A stretch of 64,000 nt of DNA from LC029 sp036676475 (GCA_036676475.1 JAKFCU010000077.1:1-64000); one strand, 5' to 3'. Numbered from the stretch's first letter, positions 52,598-61,306 are shown. Made by a program: numbers and translations. Notes: generated by a model from the letters alone, not told the origin.

Positions 52598-53032
52598 TTA
52601 TTTTTCAGATGCTGTCTTTAAAGCTGCTAAAACGGCTTTTAGCTCATCATCAGTTAGCGGCTTACCCCCAAGCACGCCAGACATGACAGCAGATGTTGGT
52701 TTCTTTAAAAACTCATCTAAGGCCACCCCATGTTTATCCTTCACATTCACAAAAGCCTGGGATAAATCCGGTCCAGTTGCTCCCCCTTGAACACCTAAAG
52801 ACGAAACGGCATGGCATGCATTACAGCCACGCTGTACTAAAATTTCCCCTTCCGCTGAAGCTGGTGCTGTTTGCTGAGCTGCAGGCTGTTGCTCCGTTTG
52901 TCCTGCTTGTTGACTGGTTTGTGCAGACTGAGTAGTTTGTTGCTCTACATTTGCACCTTGGTTTTGAAAGTATAAGTACCCGCCCCCAAAAGCAAGAGCA
53001 AAGGTTAAACCAAAAATGGCTAGGTTTTTCAT
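52598..53032 (-). CDS. Membrane-anchored monohaem cytochrome c of the nos operon
   Basis: A 144-residue protein. N-terminal anchor helix, a Gln/Thr/Ala-rich linker (about residues 28-60), then a class-I cytochrome domain with CNACH (about residue 70) and a distal Met in SAVMSGVLGG. It probably passes electrons from the quinol pool to NosZ and resembles the anchored cytochromes of Bacillus. Start 53032 follows GGAGG by 5 nt. First gene behind an Fnr-like promoter. Confidence 0.9.
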   Translation of the reverse strand: MKNLAIFGLTFALAFGGGYLYFQNQGANVEQQTTQSAQTSQQAGQTEQQPAAQQTAPASAEGEILVQRGCNACHAVSSLGVQGGATGPDLSQAFVNVKDKHGVALDEFLKKPTSAVMSGVLGGKPLTDDELKAVLAALKTASEK

Positions 53033-53110
53033 AAAGACCTCCTGTTTTGAACCTTCCACATCATCCCTGGATCCAAGAGTGAATAGGTGTTCTCTTAACG
53101 AGACATTTAC

Positions 53111-53153
53111 AATATAATCCTTTACTTCCTTTCATAGTGTGATGAAAATCACT
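53111..53153 (-). promoter_or_regulatory. Fnr-type box with -10 element ahead of the nos operon
   Basis: TGTGA-TGAAAA-TCACT (53138-53153) fits the Fnr consensus TGTGA-N6-TCACA at 9 of 10 positions. On the minus strand TATATT lies at 53116-53111, so the box would centre near -41.5. The cytochrome ATG is about 75 nt beyond. Confidence 0.7.
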
Positions 53154-53273
53154 TAAATACCCTTAAAATCCCTTTTGTAAAAAGTTAGCCATAATATTTT
53201 AGACACATTTTCTGAAGAAAAATGAAAATAAAAAAGCTACTATTGTTTGTATAATTTTTTCCGATAAAACCAA

Positions 53274-53300
53274 AAAACCTACCACATTGAGGTAGGTTTT
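53274..53300 (-). terminator. Terminator of a small zinc-protein gene
   Basis: AAAACCTACC pairs with GGTAGGTTTT; a TTTTTTGG run follows on the minus strand. It overlaps the stop codon of the small gene. Confidence 0.85.
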
Positions 53301-53475
53301 ACGTTTTTGATTTTATGGATTGCTTGGCTTCAAAGAAGATCTTAGCTTGACATACTGAGCAAACAAAAGCTGAAGATCCGTTCTTTATTTTTTTACTTTG
53401 CATCAGGTTTCCTTCCTGCGGCTTCATAGGATTCCTGCATATCATGCAATAAATAATTGATTGGAATAGAATCAC
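53299..53475 (-). CDS. Small zinc-ribbon protein, 58 residues
   Basis: GTG 53475 follows AAAGG by 5 nt and opens a 58-codon frame to TAA 53299. Two Cys-x2-Cys pairs (CMIC at 10-13, CSVC at 39-42) 25 residues apart indicate a zinc ribbon; spacing is similar to the DUF2197 (YyzH-like) proteins. A terminator sits at its stop. It lies between the nos promoter and a second small Cys protein. Confidence 0.65.
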   Translation of the reverse strand: MILFQSIIYCMICRNPMKPQEGNLMQSKKIKNGSSAFVCSVCQAKIFFEAKQSIKSKT

Positions 53476-53558
53476 TATACCCTTTCACCTCTTCTCCGTC
53501 TCCTCATAATAACTAATGAGAGAAGTATCGATTTGGTATAGTGTTTTGCCTATTAACT

Positions 53559-53723
53559 TTAAGAACTTATATTTAACTGAAATTTCTGGAACGATTTTTT
53601 TTTGATTTGACAAAACCCTAGAGGTACTCTGGTATCATTCACCAATACATATCCAGATTGAAACAGTCTTGCTGCGTCATCAGCCTTTTTGTGCAGCTTC
53701 TGGCAGTTAATACAGTAATACAT
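53559..53723 (-). CDS. Small Cys-x2-Cys protein, 54 residues
   Basis: ATG 53723 follows GGAGA by 8 nt; the frame ends at TAA 53559. CINC (residues 4-7) and a later single Cys at 38 could bind metal; the tail is basic and Lys/Gln-rich. Followed by the second small zinc-ribbon gene on the same strand, so they may be an operon. Not recognised. Confidence 0.5.
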   Translation of the reverse strand: MYYCINCQKLHKKADDAARLFQSGYVLVNDTRVPLGFCQIKKKSFQKFQLNISS

Positions 53724-53836
53724 ATTCTTCTCTCCAATCGACTATTTTTATCTATGTATTTAATTTAATTCTATGATACATTTCCTATTTATTCCACATA
53801 AATGATACTCTAAATTTCGCCATGTTTAGACAAGCA

Positions 53837-54211
53837 TTATACTTGCGTTTTTTTGGATAAATAGGCCACTAACTTAGTCCCCACCCCAATATAAGTTTCT
53901 AAAATCGCAGCAGCACCAGCAATAGAGAAAACAAAGATAATAGGCATCGCGATATTGGGTATAAACCAATATCCACAGCCGATAAGGATGGCACTCCAAA
54001 CTCCTGCACACCAGTAGCAATTGAGTAAATAACCGAACATAGAGGTGGGAATTTTTTTGATTGTTGATTTACCTTCTTCATCTATTTTTACTTGTTTTCG
54101 TAAAAATGGAGTTCGGATAAATTCTGTGATTTTATCGAACACAATAAGATGCGTAATGCGATAGCTTGCTAAAATGAGCATCAAATAAGTCATCCAAGAA
54201 ATGTCTTTCAC
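53837..54211 (-). CDS. DUF1360 membrane protein
   Basis: A 124-residue protein with three membrane helices. The family pattern is present: ASYRITHLIVFDKITEFIRTPF near the N-terminus, and CYWCAGVWSA near residue 72. DUF1360 proteins of Bacillales are often sporulation-associated. Start GTG 54211 is 6 nt after AAGGGG; TTG 54229 overlaps that site. Confidence 0.82.
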   Translation of the reverse strand: MKDISWMTYLMLILASYRITHLIVFDKITEFIRTPFLRKQVKIDEEGKSTIKKIPTSMFGYLLNCYWCAGVWSAILIGCGYWFIPNIAMPIIFVFSIAGAAAILETYIGVGTKLVAYLSKKTQV

Positions 54212-54315
54212 CCTGATCCCCTTTTCCAATACCGTCTTTATGTATTATCATTCTCTGCTTAATAAAAAAATACGTATCATTCACGAATTGTTCACATTTA
54301 TATGAAGGCACAAAA

Positions 54316-54350
54316 AACACCCACAAAAGGACTAGCCTTTCATGAGTGTT
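54316..54350 (-). terminator. Terminator of the DUF1540 gene
   Basis: AACACTCATGAAAGG pairs with CCTTTTGTGGGTGTT (one internal loop), followed by T-rich sequence on the minus strand, 9 nt after the stop. Confidence 0.75.
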
Positions 54351-54358
54351 CTCTGGAT

Positions 54359-54571
54359 TTACTTCTTCGGTTTGAAGGTGCGACAACAAGTCGCAGCCGA
54401 GTTATTTGCCGTATCTTGATGGGTAGTGTCAATTCCTAACTCACCGCTTGCCTCAACATCATAGCTGGCATGAGAATCAACATCGACCATAATCGCCGGA
54501 GCGTTACACTGGTTTCCCCGCCCCCAGAAAGAACAATTGGATACTGAGCATTTCACTTCAATTTGCGGCAT
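54359..54571 (-). CDS. DUF1540 small Cys-rich protein
   Basis: A 70-residue protein. Cys positions VKCSVSNCSFWGRGNQCNA and the C-terminal TCCRTF fit DUF1540, a small metal- or disulfide-rich domain of Firmicutes. GGAGG lies 8 nt before the ATG at 54571. Single-gene unit, divergent from the polyferredoxin gene. Confidence 0.85.
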   Translation of the reverse strand: MPQIEVKCSVSNCSFWGRGNQCNAPAIMVDVDSHASYDVEASGELGIDTTHQDTANNSAATCCRTFKPKK

Positions 54572-54754
54572 GGACAACACCTCCATCTATAGTATGGATT
54601 CTGAATGTGCGAAAAAATCGCTTGAAGCATATGGCAATTTTTAGAATAACGTTCAAGCTTATGGTGTTGCCATTTAGCGCCGATTGGGGAATTGACCCTA
54701 CCGCGAAGAATCAAAATGAACTTTTGGTGACAAGCTTTAATTTTATCTTACGCT

Positions 54755-54795
54755 TGTGATATATATAACTGTTTACTGCTCTAACCAGCTATATC
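54755..54795 (+). promoter_or_regulatory. Weak Fnr-like box ahead of the polyferredoxin gene
   Basis: TGTGA-TATATA-TAACT (54755-54770) keeps one perfect half and a degenerate second half (8 of 10). A -10-like TATATC lies at 54790-54795, again at the class-II spacing. Tentative. Confidence 0.4.
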
Positions 54796-54816
54796 GTAAA
54801 GATAGGAGGGGTCTTC

Positions 54817-56370
54817 ATGAACTCAGAAAATATGCAGATGAAAATAATTGATGGACAAATGGTTCATATCATGCAGGGAGTACCGACCTGGCTTTACTAT
54901 TTTGCAGTGGTAATGATCATGGTTATTTCGTTTATTGCCTTTACCAAGGTTAAACATCAATCTGATTCACTTGGTTACAAAACCTTTGATCTGCTGAGAT
55001 GGAATTGGGTAAGAAGACTTGCATTTTCAAGAAAATTCACCTTCATTATGCAACTTTTCACTGTATTTTTATTTCTATTGGTTATTGCAACAGGTTTGTT
55101 TGGAACCCAGGATTCTGGTCGGAATTTGTCCACCATATTAACCTGGACCATTTGGTGGATAGTCTTAGTACTTTTTATTTTGTTTGCTGGGAAAGCATGG
55201 TGTTTTGTCTGTCCATGGGATGCCATTGCAACATGGATAGATAAATTAGGTATGTGGAGAGTGAAGAAATCGATATTTTCACTGCAGAAAAAATGGCCAA
55301 AAGCATTACAAAACATCTACCTGGCCACCTTTCTTTTTATTATCTTAACTTGGTTTGAATTAGGGTGGGCCGTGACCACCAAACCCTTTGTGACCGCGTA
55401 TTTAGCTTTAGCCATGTTGTTCATGGCCATTTTATCTGTTGTTATTTTTGATAAGAAGGCATTCTGTCGATACGCTTGTTTAATCGGTCGTATAAGTGGG
55501 TTATATGCGCTCATCGCTCCCGTGGAAGTCCGTCCAAAGGACCGAGATATTTGCAACACATGCATAACGAAAGATTGCTTTAATGGAAACAGCAAAGGGT
55601 ATGCTTGCCCCACTTCGCAATATTTAGGTTCGATGCATAAAAACACCTATTGCATACAATGTATGGAATGTGTAAAAACATGTCCTCACGATAACGCAAC
55701 GGTACAGGCTAGACCCTTTGGAGTCGATTTGCTGAAGGTGAATAAATCCCGTTTTGATGAGGCTGCCTTGATTATCATTATGCTAGCTATGACTTCCTTT
55801 CATGGTTTAACCATGACCCCTGATTGGTTTTGGCTGGTCGGGAAGATTGAGGATGGTCTGAGTGTGGGGTATATTACAGCTTTTACCATTGGCATGACTC
55901 TGTCCCTTATTGCTGTCACGATTTTTTACATGATTGTCATCTCGTTGACCAAAATACTCGTAAAGAATCCATTCAGTTTTAGAGATCTTGCCATTAAGAA
56001 TTCCTACGCGCTTCTTCCCATTGCCTTATTTTATCATCTTGCTCACAATACCATGCATTTTAGCATGGAGGCCGGTAAATTAGTCTCCGTTATTTCCGAT
56101 CCATTCGGATGGGGATGGAATCTATTTGGAACAGCCAACTGGAAAGTTAATATGTTATTTTCAATGGATATCATTTGGTGGTTACAGGTTATGTTCATTG
56201 TAATGGGTCATGTTTGGTCCTTATATATAGGTCATCGTTTAGCCATTCAAATGTATGGGAAAAGCAGGTCCTTTAAAGTTGAGCTTCCCATAGTTATAGC
56301 CATGATCGTCTATTCTATCATTAGCCTTTACCTGGTGGCTCAGCCAATGGAAATGAGAACCTCCATGTAG
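54817..56370 (+). CDS. NosR/NapH-like membrane polyferredoxin
   Basis: A 517-residue protein with about ten membrane helices. Two Cys-x3-Cys-Pro-type motifs typical of NapH/NosR/CcoG proteins: CFVCPWDAI (about residue 130) and CRYACLIGR (about 217). They are followed by CNTCITKDC and a [4Fe-4S] ferredoxin motif CIQCMECVKTCP (about 282-293). It should move electrons from the quinol pool outward, or serve NosZ activation, since no NosR or NosGH is present. GGAGGGG lies 5 nt before the ATG. Divergent from the nos region and followed by an exported partner. CcoG-like function is an alternative. Confidence 0.85.
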   Translation: MNSENMQMKIIDGQMVHIMQGVPTWLYYFAVVMIMVISFIAFTKVKHQSDSLGYKTFDLLRWNWVRRLAFSRKFTFIMQLFTVFLFLLVIATGLFGTQDSGRNLSTILTWTIWWIVLVLFILFAGKAWCFVCPWDAIATWIDKLGMWRVKKSIFSLQKKWPKALQNIYLATFLFIILTWFELGWAVTTKPFVTAYLALAMLFMAILSVVIFDKKAFCRYACLIGRISGLYALIAPVEVRPKDRDICNTCITKDCFNGNSKGYACPTSQYLGSMHKNTYCIQCMECVKTCPHDNATVQARPFGVDLLKVNKSRFDEAALIIIMLAMTSFHGLTMTPDWFWLVGKIEDGLSVGYITAFTIGMTLSLIAVTIFYMIVISLTKILVKNPFSFRDLAIKNSYALLPIALFYHLAHNTMHFSMEAGKLVSVISDPFGWGWNLFGTANWKVNMLFSMDIIWWLQVMFIVMGHVWSLYIGHRLAIQMYGKSRSFKVELPIVIAMIVYSIISLYLVAQPMEMRTSM

Positions 56371-56395
56371 GTTAACCATAAAAAAGGAGATCCAT

Positions 56396-56953
56396 ATGTA
56401 CAGACTTTTAATCCTGATGATCTTTTTTCTTTCCATTCCGCTGAACGCACATGCCCATACGGATCCACCTGTCATGAAATTAAGTTTAACTCCTGATATG
56501 CCCGATCTCGGTGAAGAAGCAAAACTTAGGATCATGATGCACGGTTCCCTCACTGGTATTGCCACAACGAGTGCTAAAATTCAAATTGAAGCCACTCACC
56601 TCGGGTCCGGCCAGAGTTGGAAGGTTTCTGTTCCTGAGACGCAAAATGGGGTATATGAGACCATTCTTCAATTTCCTCAATATGATATGTGGAAAATGAA
56701 GATATCCATCGAACATCAGAATGAATCGGATAATCGCGAATATAACATCCATGTGATGAAGCCGATTCCTGGCTACCACCATGTGCTAGAAGATCAGTCC
56801 AAATTAAAAATGGATAAGAATGTATGGGGACAGCCCGTACCTCCCGTTGTACTATTGAAGTGGTATGCTATGGCGATCATCTGGCTGCTATTTACGGTTT
56901 CTATAATAAAACGAAAACAAAAACCAAAACTTAAAAGAGCCTCTCCTCTCTAA
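56396..56953 (+). CDS. Exported Ig-like (FixH/YtkA-like) protein with C-terminal anchor
   Basis: A 185-residue protein. Signal peptide ending near NAHAHTDPP, one beta-rich Ig-like domain (residues 25-115), a His/Tyr-containing linker, and a C-terminal membrane helix (about 150-170) with a Lys/Arg tail. The His-rich mature N-terminus (HAHTD) could bind copper. It is co-transcribed with the polyferredoxin (25-nt gap). Similar plan to the exported proteins of the cbt-like operon and the nos lipoprotein. Confidence 0.7.
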   Translation: MYRLLILMIFFLSIPLNAHAHTDPPVMKLSLTPDMPDLGEEAKLRIMMHGSLTGIATTSAKIQIEATHLGSGQSWKVSVPETQNGVYETILQFPQYDMWKMKISIEHQNESDNREYNIHVMKPIPGYHHVLEDQSKLKMDKNVWGQPVPPVVLLKWYAMAIIWLLFTVSIIKRKQKPKLKRASPL

Positions 56954-56971
56954 GAGGGAAGAGGCTCTTTT
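56936..56971. terminator. Terminator after the polyferredoxin operon
   Basis: AAGAGCCTCT pairs with AGAGGCTCTT, followed by TTTTC on the plus strand, overlapping the stop. Also suits the converging patB gene. Confidence 0.85.
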
Positions 56972-57009
56972 TCTACTTATACTTATCGGAAAGTATTATA
57001 CGCATGAGG

Positions 57010-58191
57010 CTACGCCAGTTGCTTTCTTACCGCGGACTCCAGTCGCTCAAGCCCTTCTACTAAGATCGAGCGCGGACAGGCAAAATTCAGGCGCATAAAG
57101 CCTTCTCCATCCGATCCAAACGTAGTTCCATCATTTAAACCAAGCTTTGCCTCTTTGATCATAAAATCTTTCAGTTGTTTGCCAATGAACCCTAATTCCC
57201 TACAGTCAAGCCAAACCAGATAGGTTCCCTCTGATTCAATGACTTTAATAGCAGGGATTTTGCTTTTTATATATTCCTTTAGGTACTCCAGGTTATTCTT
57301 CAAATAAATTAATAGTTCTTCGAGCCATTCCTCCCCCATGCGATACGCTGCTTCTGTTGCCGTAGAACCAAAATAGCTTTCTAGTTCCAATGACAAAGTA
57401 GTTAATCTTTCTTTGTAAGCTCTGCGAATTTGCGGGTCTGGGATAATAATTGTAGAAGTTTTTAAACCAGCCATATTAAAGGTCTTACTCGGTGCAACAC
57501 AGGTGATCGATTGGACCGCATGCTCATCGGAAAGGGACGCATACGGTATATGTTGGTTTGGCTTGAATACCAAATCACTATGAATTTCATCTGTAATCAC
57601 CTTAATATTATTTTTCAGGCAAATTTCACCGAGGCGATCTAGCTCGTCCCTGCTCCAAACTCTTCCCACTGGATTGTGTGGACTGCAAAGGATAAGCAGC
57701 TTAACTTTCGAATCAATTAAACCTTCGAGGCCTTCGAAGTCCATCTTATAACGGCCATTTCGTAGAAGTAAAGGATTGGTTACGAGCTCTCTTTTGTTAT
57801 TCTTTACCACAGAATAAAAGGGTGGATAAACCGGTGTTTGGATGATGACTTTATCTTCAGGCTCCGTTAGACAGGAAACAAGAAGGCTTAAAGCTGTAAC
57901 CACCCCTGGGGAATAGCATAGCCACTCCTGATGAACGGTCCACCCGTGACGTTTCTCGATCCATTCTGCAATAGCTTCATAATATTCTGGAGATCTTAGC
58001 GTATATCCGAAAATGCCATGATCTGCCCGCTGTTTTAGAGCCTCTATGACTTCAGGGGGAGATGGAAAATCCATATCTGCCACCCACATCGGCAAAATAT
58101 CTTGACTGCCAAACAATCGCTCTGTCTGATCCCATTTGTAAGATTGGGTATTCTTCCGATTCACTGGCTGATCAAAATCGTATTTCACCAT
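57010..58191 (-). CDS. patB: MalY/PatB-family PLP enzyme (cystathionine beta-lyase type)
   Basis: A 393-residue fold-type-I PLP enzyme. Motifs: MWVADMDFPSPPEV, SPGVVTALS, SPHNPVGRVW, ITDEIHSDLV and the PLP Lys in APSKTFNMAGLKTS. PatB is a C-S lyase acting on cystathionine and related thioethers. Start ATG 58191 follows AGGAG by 5 nt; GTG 58197 overlaps it. Single-gene unit. Confidence 0.92.
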   Translation of the reverse strand: MVKYDFDQPVNRKNTQSYKWDQTERLFGSQDILPMWVADMDFPSPPEVIEALKQRADHGIFGYTLRSPEYYEAIAEWIEKRHGWTVHQEWLCYSPGVVTALSLLVSCLTEPEDKVIIQTPVYPPFYSVVKNNKRELVTNPLLLRNGRYKMDFEGLEGLIDSKVKLLILCSPHNPVGRVWSRDELDRLGEICLKNNIKVITDEIHSDLVFKPNQHIPYASLSDEHAVQSITCVAPSKTFNMAGLKTSTIIIPDPQIRRAYKERLTTLSLELESYFGSTATEAAYRMGEEWLEELLIYLKNNLEYLKEYIKSKIPAIKVIESEGTYLVWLDCRELGFIGKQLKDFMIKEAKLGLNDGTTFGSDGEGFMRLNFACPRSILVEGLERLESAVRKQLA

Positions 58192-58299
58192 CGTCACTCC
58201 TCTTTCTAAACATAATATACTTCATCCAAGAATTCGCTGCGATGTTAAAATTTCCTGTTTTATATTAGAGTAAGAAGGGAATTAGGAACTGCTAACCGG

Positions 58300-58478
58300 A
58301 TTTTTTCCGATTAAATACTGTAACTAGCTCTAATCCGCTCTTTAATCGGAATTTCTACGGTTAGATAGGCCAAATGGGCACTTCCATTGAAAAATTCCAT
58401 TGATAAACGGAAAATTTCCGATTACCTACCTGGTTTCCTGCTCATTTTTGATTTTAATCAGAAAAATTCCGATTAAAT
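58300..58478. repeat. Cluster of short TTCCGATTAAA-type repeats
   Basis: At least four copies of a 12-14-bp motif lie between patB and topB: TTTTTTCCGATTAAAT at 58301-58316, the inverse TTTAATCGGAATTT at 58341-58354, AAAATTTCCGATTA at 58411-58424, and AAAAATTCCGATTAAAT at 58462-58478. They lie in both orientations, so hairpins are possible. No gene in this interval. Confidence 0.6.
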
Positions 58479-58524
58479 CGCCCATACCAATCAAGCCGAT
58501 CCCTCATGAATTCACCTTTGATAC

Positions 58525-60642
58525 TTAGTCCTTAGTTTGCTGTTCAAGAGCAGCTTTTAAGGCATCACCTAGACTGGATGAGAGACTTTCTGATTGTTTG
58601 TATTTCTGCATCAATTGGCGATCATTTCTCTTGCTTCCTTTGCCAGGTCTGTCATTATCAAGCATTTCAATAACGTTGCAAGGTCGACAATGGGCATACT
58701 TTCCGGCTTTACCTGTTCGAAGCTCCATTTTCTTATGACATTGCGGACATCGTTTATTCAACAGTTGATTTTCAGCAGATCGACGGTATTTGCAATCTTG
58801 ATTTGGACAAGCCAGCACTTTGCCTTTTTTGCCTTTCGTCTCACGAAGAAACTCTCCACACTCCGGACACTTAGAGCCGGTTACATTATGTGGTTTGTAG
58901 ATAGTCTCACTCGTAATAATTTCCTTCACCAACTCTTTGGTTTGATTTCGAATTTGAGAAATAAAAACATGCGGATCCCCTTTACCTTGGGCAATCTGTT
59001 CAAGCTCCTCCTCCCACTTCGCAGTAAGTTCAGGTGAGCGTAGAACCTCTGCCACCAGCTCGATCAATTGGTTTCCCTTTTGTGTGGGATATAGTAATTT
59101 CCCTTGACGTTCTATTGTTTCTGTATGCAGCAGCTTTTCAATAATATCAGCTCGAGTAGCTACTGTACCTAGATTTTTCTTTTCCATTTGGGATAAGAGA
59201 TCCGCTTCAGTATAGCGCTTAGGAGGTTCGGTTAATTTATTTAAGATTTCTACCTTGTTCGTATCTAACTTTTGGTCTTGCTGAAGGAGTGGCAATGTTT
59301 GAACACGATCATTGTCTTCTTCAAAATCCATCGTGGATTCGCCTCGATAAAGGGTTTTCCATCCCCACTCCTTTACGACTCTGCCCTCCGCTTGAAACAT
59401 TTCTTGAGCGATTTCAACATCTGCCCGAATGATATCATAATGGTAAGGAGGATAAAACAAGGAAATAAACCGACGAACAATCAGATCATAAAGTTTTCTT
59501 TCATCTGCATGTAAACGATCGAGCCGTGGGGGCTGTTCGGTCGGTATGATGGCATGGTGGTCTGTTACTTTAGTATTATCCACTACTCTTTTACTAACGG
59601 ATAGTTCTTGGCGCATGATGGAATGAACCCATTCAGCATACGGTCCTATCGCAATATTTTTTAATCTGCCTTTGAATGTGGGCACCATATCCGTCGTAAG
59701 GTAACGAGAATCGGTACGAGGATAGGTCACCAGTTTATGAGATTCATACAAACGTTGTAAAACGGTTAAAGTTTTTTTAGCAGGAAATCCAAATTTCTTG
59801 TTGGCGTCACGTTGTAGTTCATTCAGATCGTAGGCTAAGGGGTGAGATTCTGTCTTCGTCTGCTTGACAATCCTCTTTACCTTCCCAACTTTCCCATTCA
59901 CTTTTTGCAGGATATGGTTTGCTTGTTCTTCATCCATGATTCGCGTGTTCGATCCAGAAAACCAGGTTCCCATAAAAGCACCGAAATTCGCTCGAATCAC
60001 CCAATAAGGGATAGGCTTAAAGCTGCGAATCTCTCGTTCTCTTTGTATCATCATACTAAGTGTGGGGGTTTGCACCCGGCCCGCTGCCAATTGGGCATTA
60101 TACTTACTCGTCAGCGCTCTCGTTACATTCAAGCCAATTAGCCAATCAGCCTCTGCTCTGCATTGCGCAGAATGATACAAGGAATCATAAGATTTCCCAG
60201 GTTTCAAATGGGCAAAACCATCCCGAATCGCTTGATCGGTTTGAGATGATATCCATAATCGCAGATATGGCTTTTGCCAATGGATCATTTCCATCGTCCA
60301 TCGTGCCACCAATTCACCCTCTCTTCCGGCATCAGTGGCAATAATCAGTTTGTTAATATCTGATCGTTTTGCTAATTGAGCAATGGCATGAAACTGTGAT
60401 TTTGTTTCCTTCATCACTTTAAGCCTCATCTGATCCGGCAGAATGGGTAGATCTTCCAAGTTCCATGTTTTGTATTTAGGATGATAGTCCTCCGGTTCAG
60501 CCAATTCCACCAAATGGCCAAATGCCCAAGTAACGATATATTGATTTCCTTCTATATAAGATTTGTGACTTTCCTTGCAACCCAGAACTCTGGCTATCTC
60601 TTTTCCTACACTTGGCTTCTCAGCCAGCACTAATGATTTCAT
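58525..60642 (-). CDS. topB: DNA topoisomerase III
   Basis: A 705-residue type-IA topoisomerase. TOPRIM motifs: EKPSVGKEIARVL at the N-terminus and ATDAGREGELVAR (about 102-114). The catalytic Tyr is in LVTYPRTDSRYL (about residue 310). Two C-terminal zinc ribbons (CPECGEFLRE...CPNQDC and CPQCHKKM...CRPC) and a basic tail follow. It relaxes or decatenates DNA. The ATG at 60642 is preceded by GGGAG. Unlinked to its neighbours; no mobile element genes are next to it. Confidence 0.94.
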   Translation of the reverse strand: MKSLVLAEKPSVGKEIARVLGCKESHKSYIEGNQYIVTWAFGHLVELAEPEDYHPKYKTWNLEDLPILPDQMRLKVMKETKSQFHAIAQLAKRSDINKLIIATDAGREGELVARWTMEMIHWQKPYLRLWISSQTDQAIRDGFAHLKPGKSYDSLYHSAQCRAEADWLIGLNVTRALTSKYNAQLAAGRVQTPTLSMMIQREREIRSFKPIPYWVIRANFGAFMGTWFSGSNTRIMDEEQANHILQKVNGKVGKVKRIVKQTKTESHPLAYDLNELQRDANKKFGFPAKKTLTVLQRLYESHKLVTYPRTDSRYLTTDMVPTFKGRLKNIAIGPYAEWVHSIMRQELSVSKRVVDNTKVTDHHAIIPTEQPPRLDRLHADERKLYDLIVRRFISLFYPPYHYDIIRADVEIAQEMFQAEGRVVKEWGWKTLYRGESTMDFEEDNDRVQTLPLLQQDQKLDTNKVEILNKLTEPPKRYTEADLLSQMEKKNLGTVATRADIIEKLLHTETIERQGKLLYPTQKGNQLIELVAEVLRSPELTAKWEEELEQIAQGKGDPHVFISQIRNQTKELVKEIITSETIYKPHNVTGSKCPECGEFLRETKGKKGKVLACPNQDCKYRRSAENQLLNKRCPQCHKKMELRTGKAGKYAHCRPCNVIEMLDNDRPGKGSKRNDRQLMQKYKQSESLSSSLGDALKAALEQQTKD

Positions 60643-60776
60643 TTCGCGACTCCCTTATCTATCCCTGACGTAAACATACACTTTCCATACTACACAAAAT
60701 CAAAGAAAGAACCAACCATAAGAAAGCTACTGGTGCAGCCTTATGCGTATAACACTTGACTGATAAGTGGAACAAG

Positions 60777-60941
60777 ATGATCAATATGGTGTTTTGTGAG
60801 ATCCATCACTTAGTGTCTTTGAATCCTAATCTACAATACGGTTATCAAGATGAATGCCCTCACGGGCACAACCACCTGCTGGTGATGAAAAGCTATTCGA
60901 CACAGTTCACCAGTATTCAGATGAAGGAGGAAAAACTATGA
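60777..60941 (+). CDS. Possible His/Cys-containing leader protein overlapping nfu
   Basis: A 54-codon frame from ATG 60777 (a TTG at 60756 is also in frame) to TGA 60941, which overlaps the nfu ATG (ATGA). The product has CEIHH and DECPHGHNH, which could bind metal. No strong ribosome site precedes it, so it may be non-coding; the 4-nt overlap with nfu is the main argument for it. Confidence 0.35.
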   Translation: MINMVFCEIHHLVSLNPNLQYGYQDECPHGHNHLLVMKSYSTQFTSIQMKEEKL

Positions 60942-61165
60942 CTCTAACTGAAAAGGTTATGGAAGCAATGGAGCTGATTCGACCTTATTTACAGAGGGAT
61001 GGCGGAGATTTCGATTTAGTTGGTGTAGAGGATGGGATTGTCAAAATTAGGTTAAAGGGAGCGTGTGGAAGCTGTCCAGCATCCATGATAACCTTAAAAC
61101 AAGGAATTGAGCGCTCATTAAAGGAAGATATCCCCGAGATTGTGTCGGTCGAACAAGTTTATTAA
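60938..61165 (+). CDS. NifU C-terminal-like Fe-S carrier (Nfu)
   Basis: A 75-residue Nfu domain with RPYLQRDGGDFDLV and the cluster-binding CGSCPAS (Cys-x2-Cys). It carries [4Fe-4S] clusters to target proteins; Fe-S enzymes nearby include the polyferredoxin and NirB. Start 60938 follows GGAGG by 7 nt; a longer frame from 60854 has no such site. A terminator follows directly. Confidence 0.9.
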   Translation: MTLTEKVMEAMELIRPYLQRDGGDFDLVGVEDGIVKIRLKGACGSCPASMITLKQGIERSLKEDIPEIVSVEQVY

Positions 61166-61169
61166 AAGA

Positions 61170-61200
61170 TAACCGGGCACTAATTATGCCCGGTTCTTTT
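61170..61200 (+). terminator. Terminator of nfu
   Basis: AACCGGGCA pairs with TGCCCGGTT, followed by CTTTTTA. Confidence 0.9.
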
Positions 61201-61306
61201 TATTTGTAATCTCCGGGAGTTTGTATTCTATCCCATAGATCCCTTTTTGTAATCTTACACTTTTTTGCAAGCCGGGCTTCTTAGAGAAGGACCAGCTTTA
61301 TTTGTT

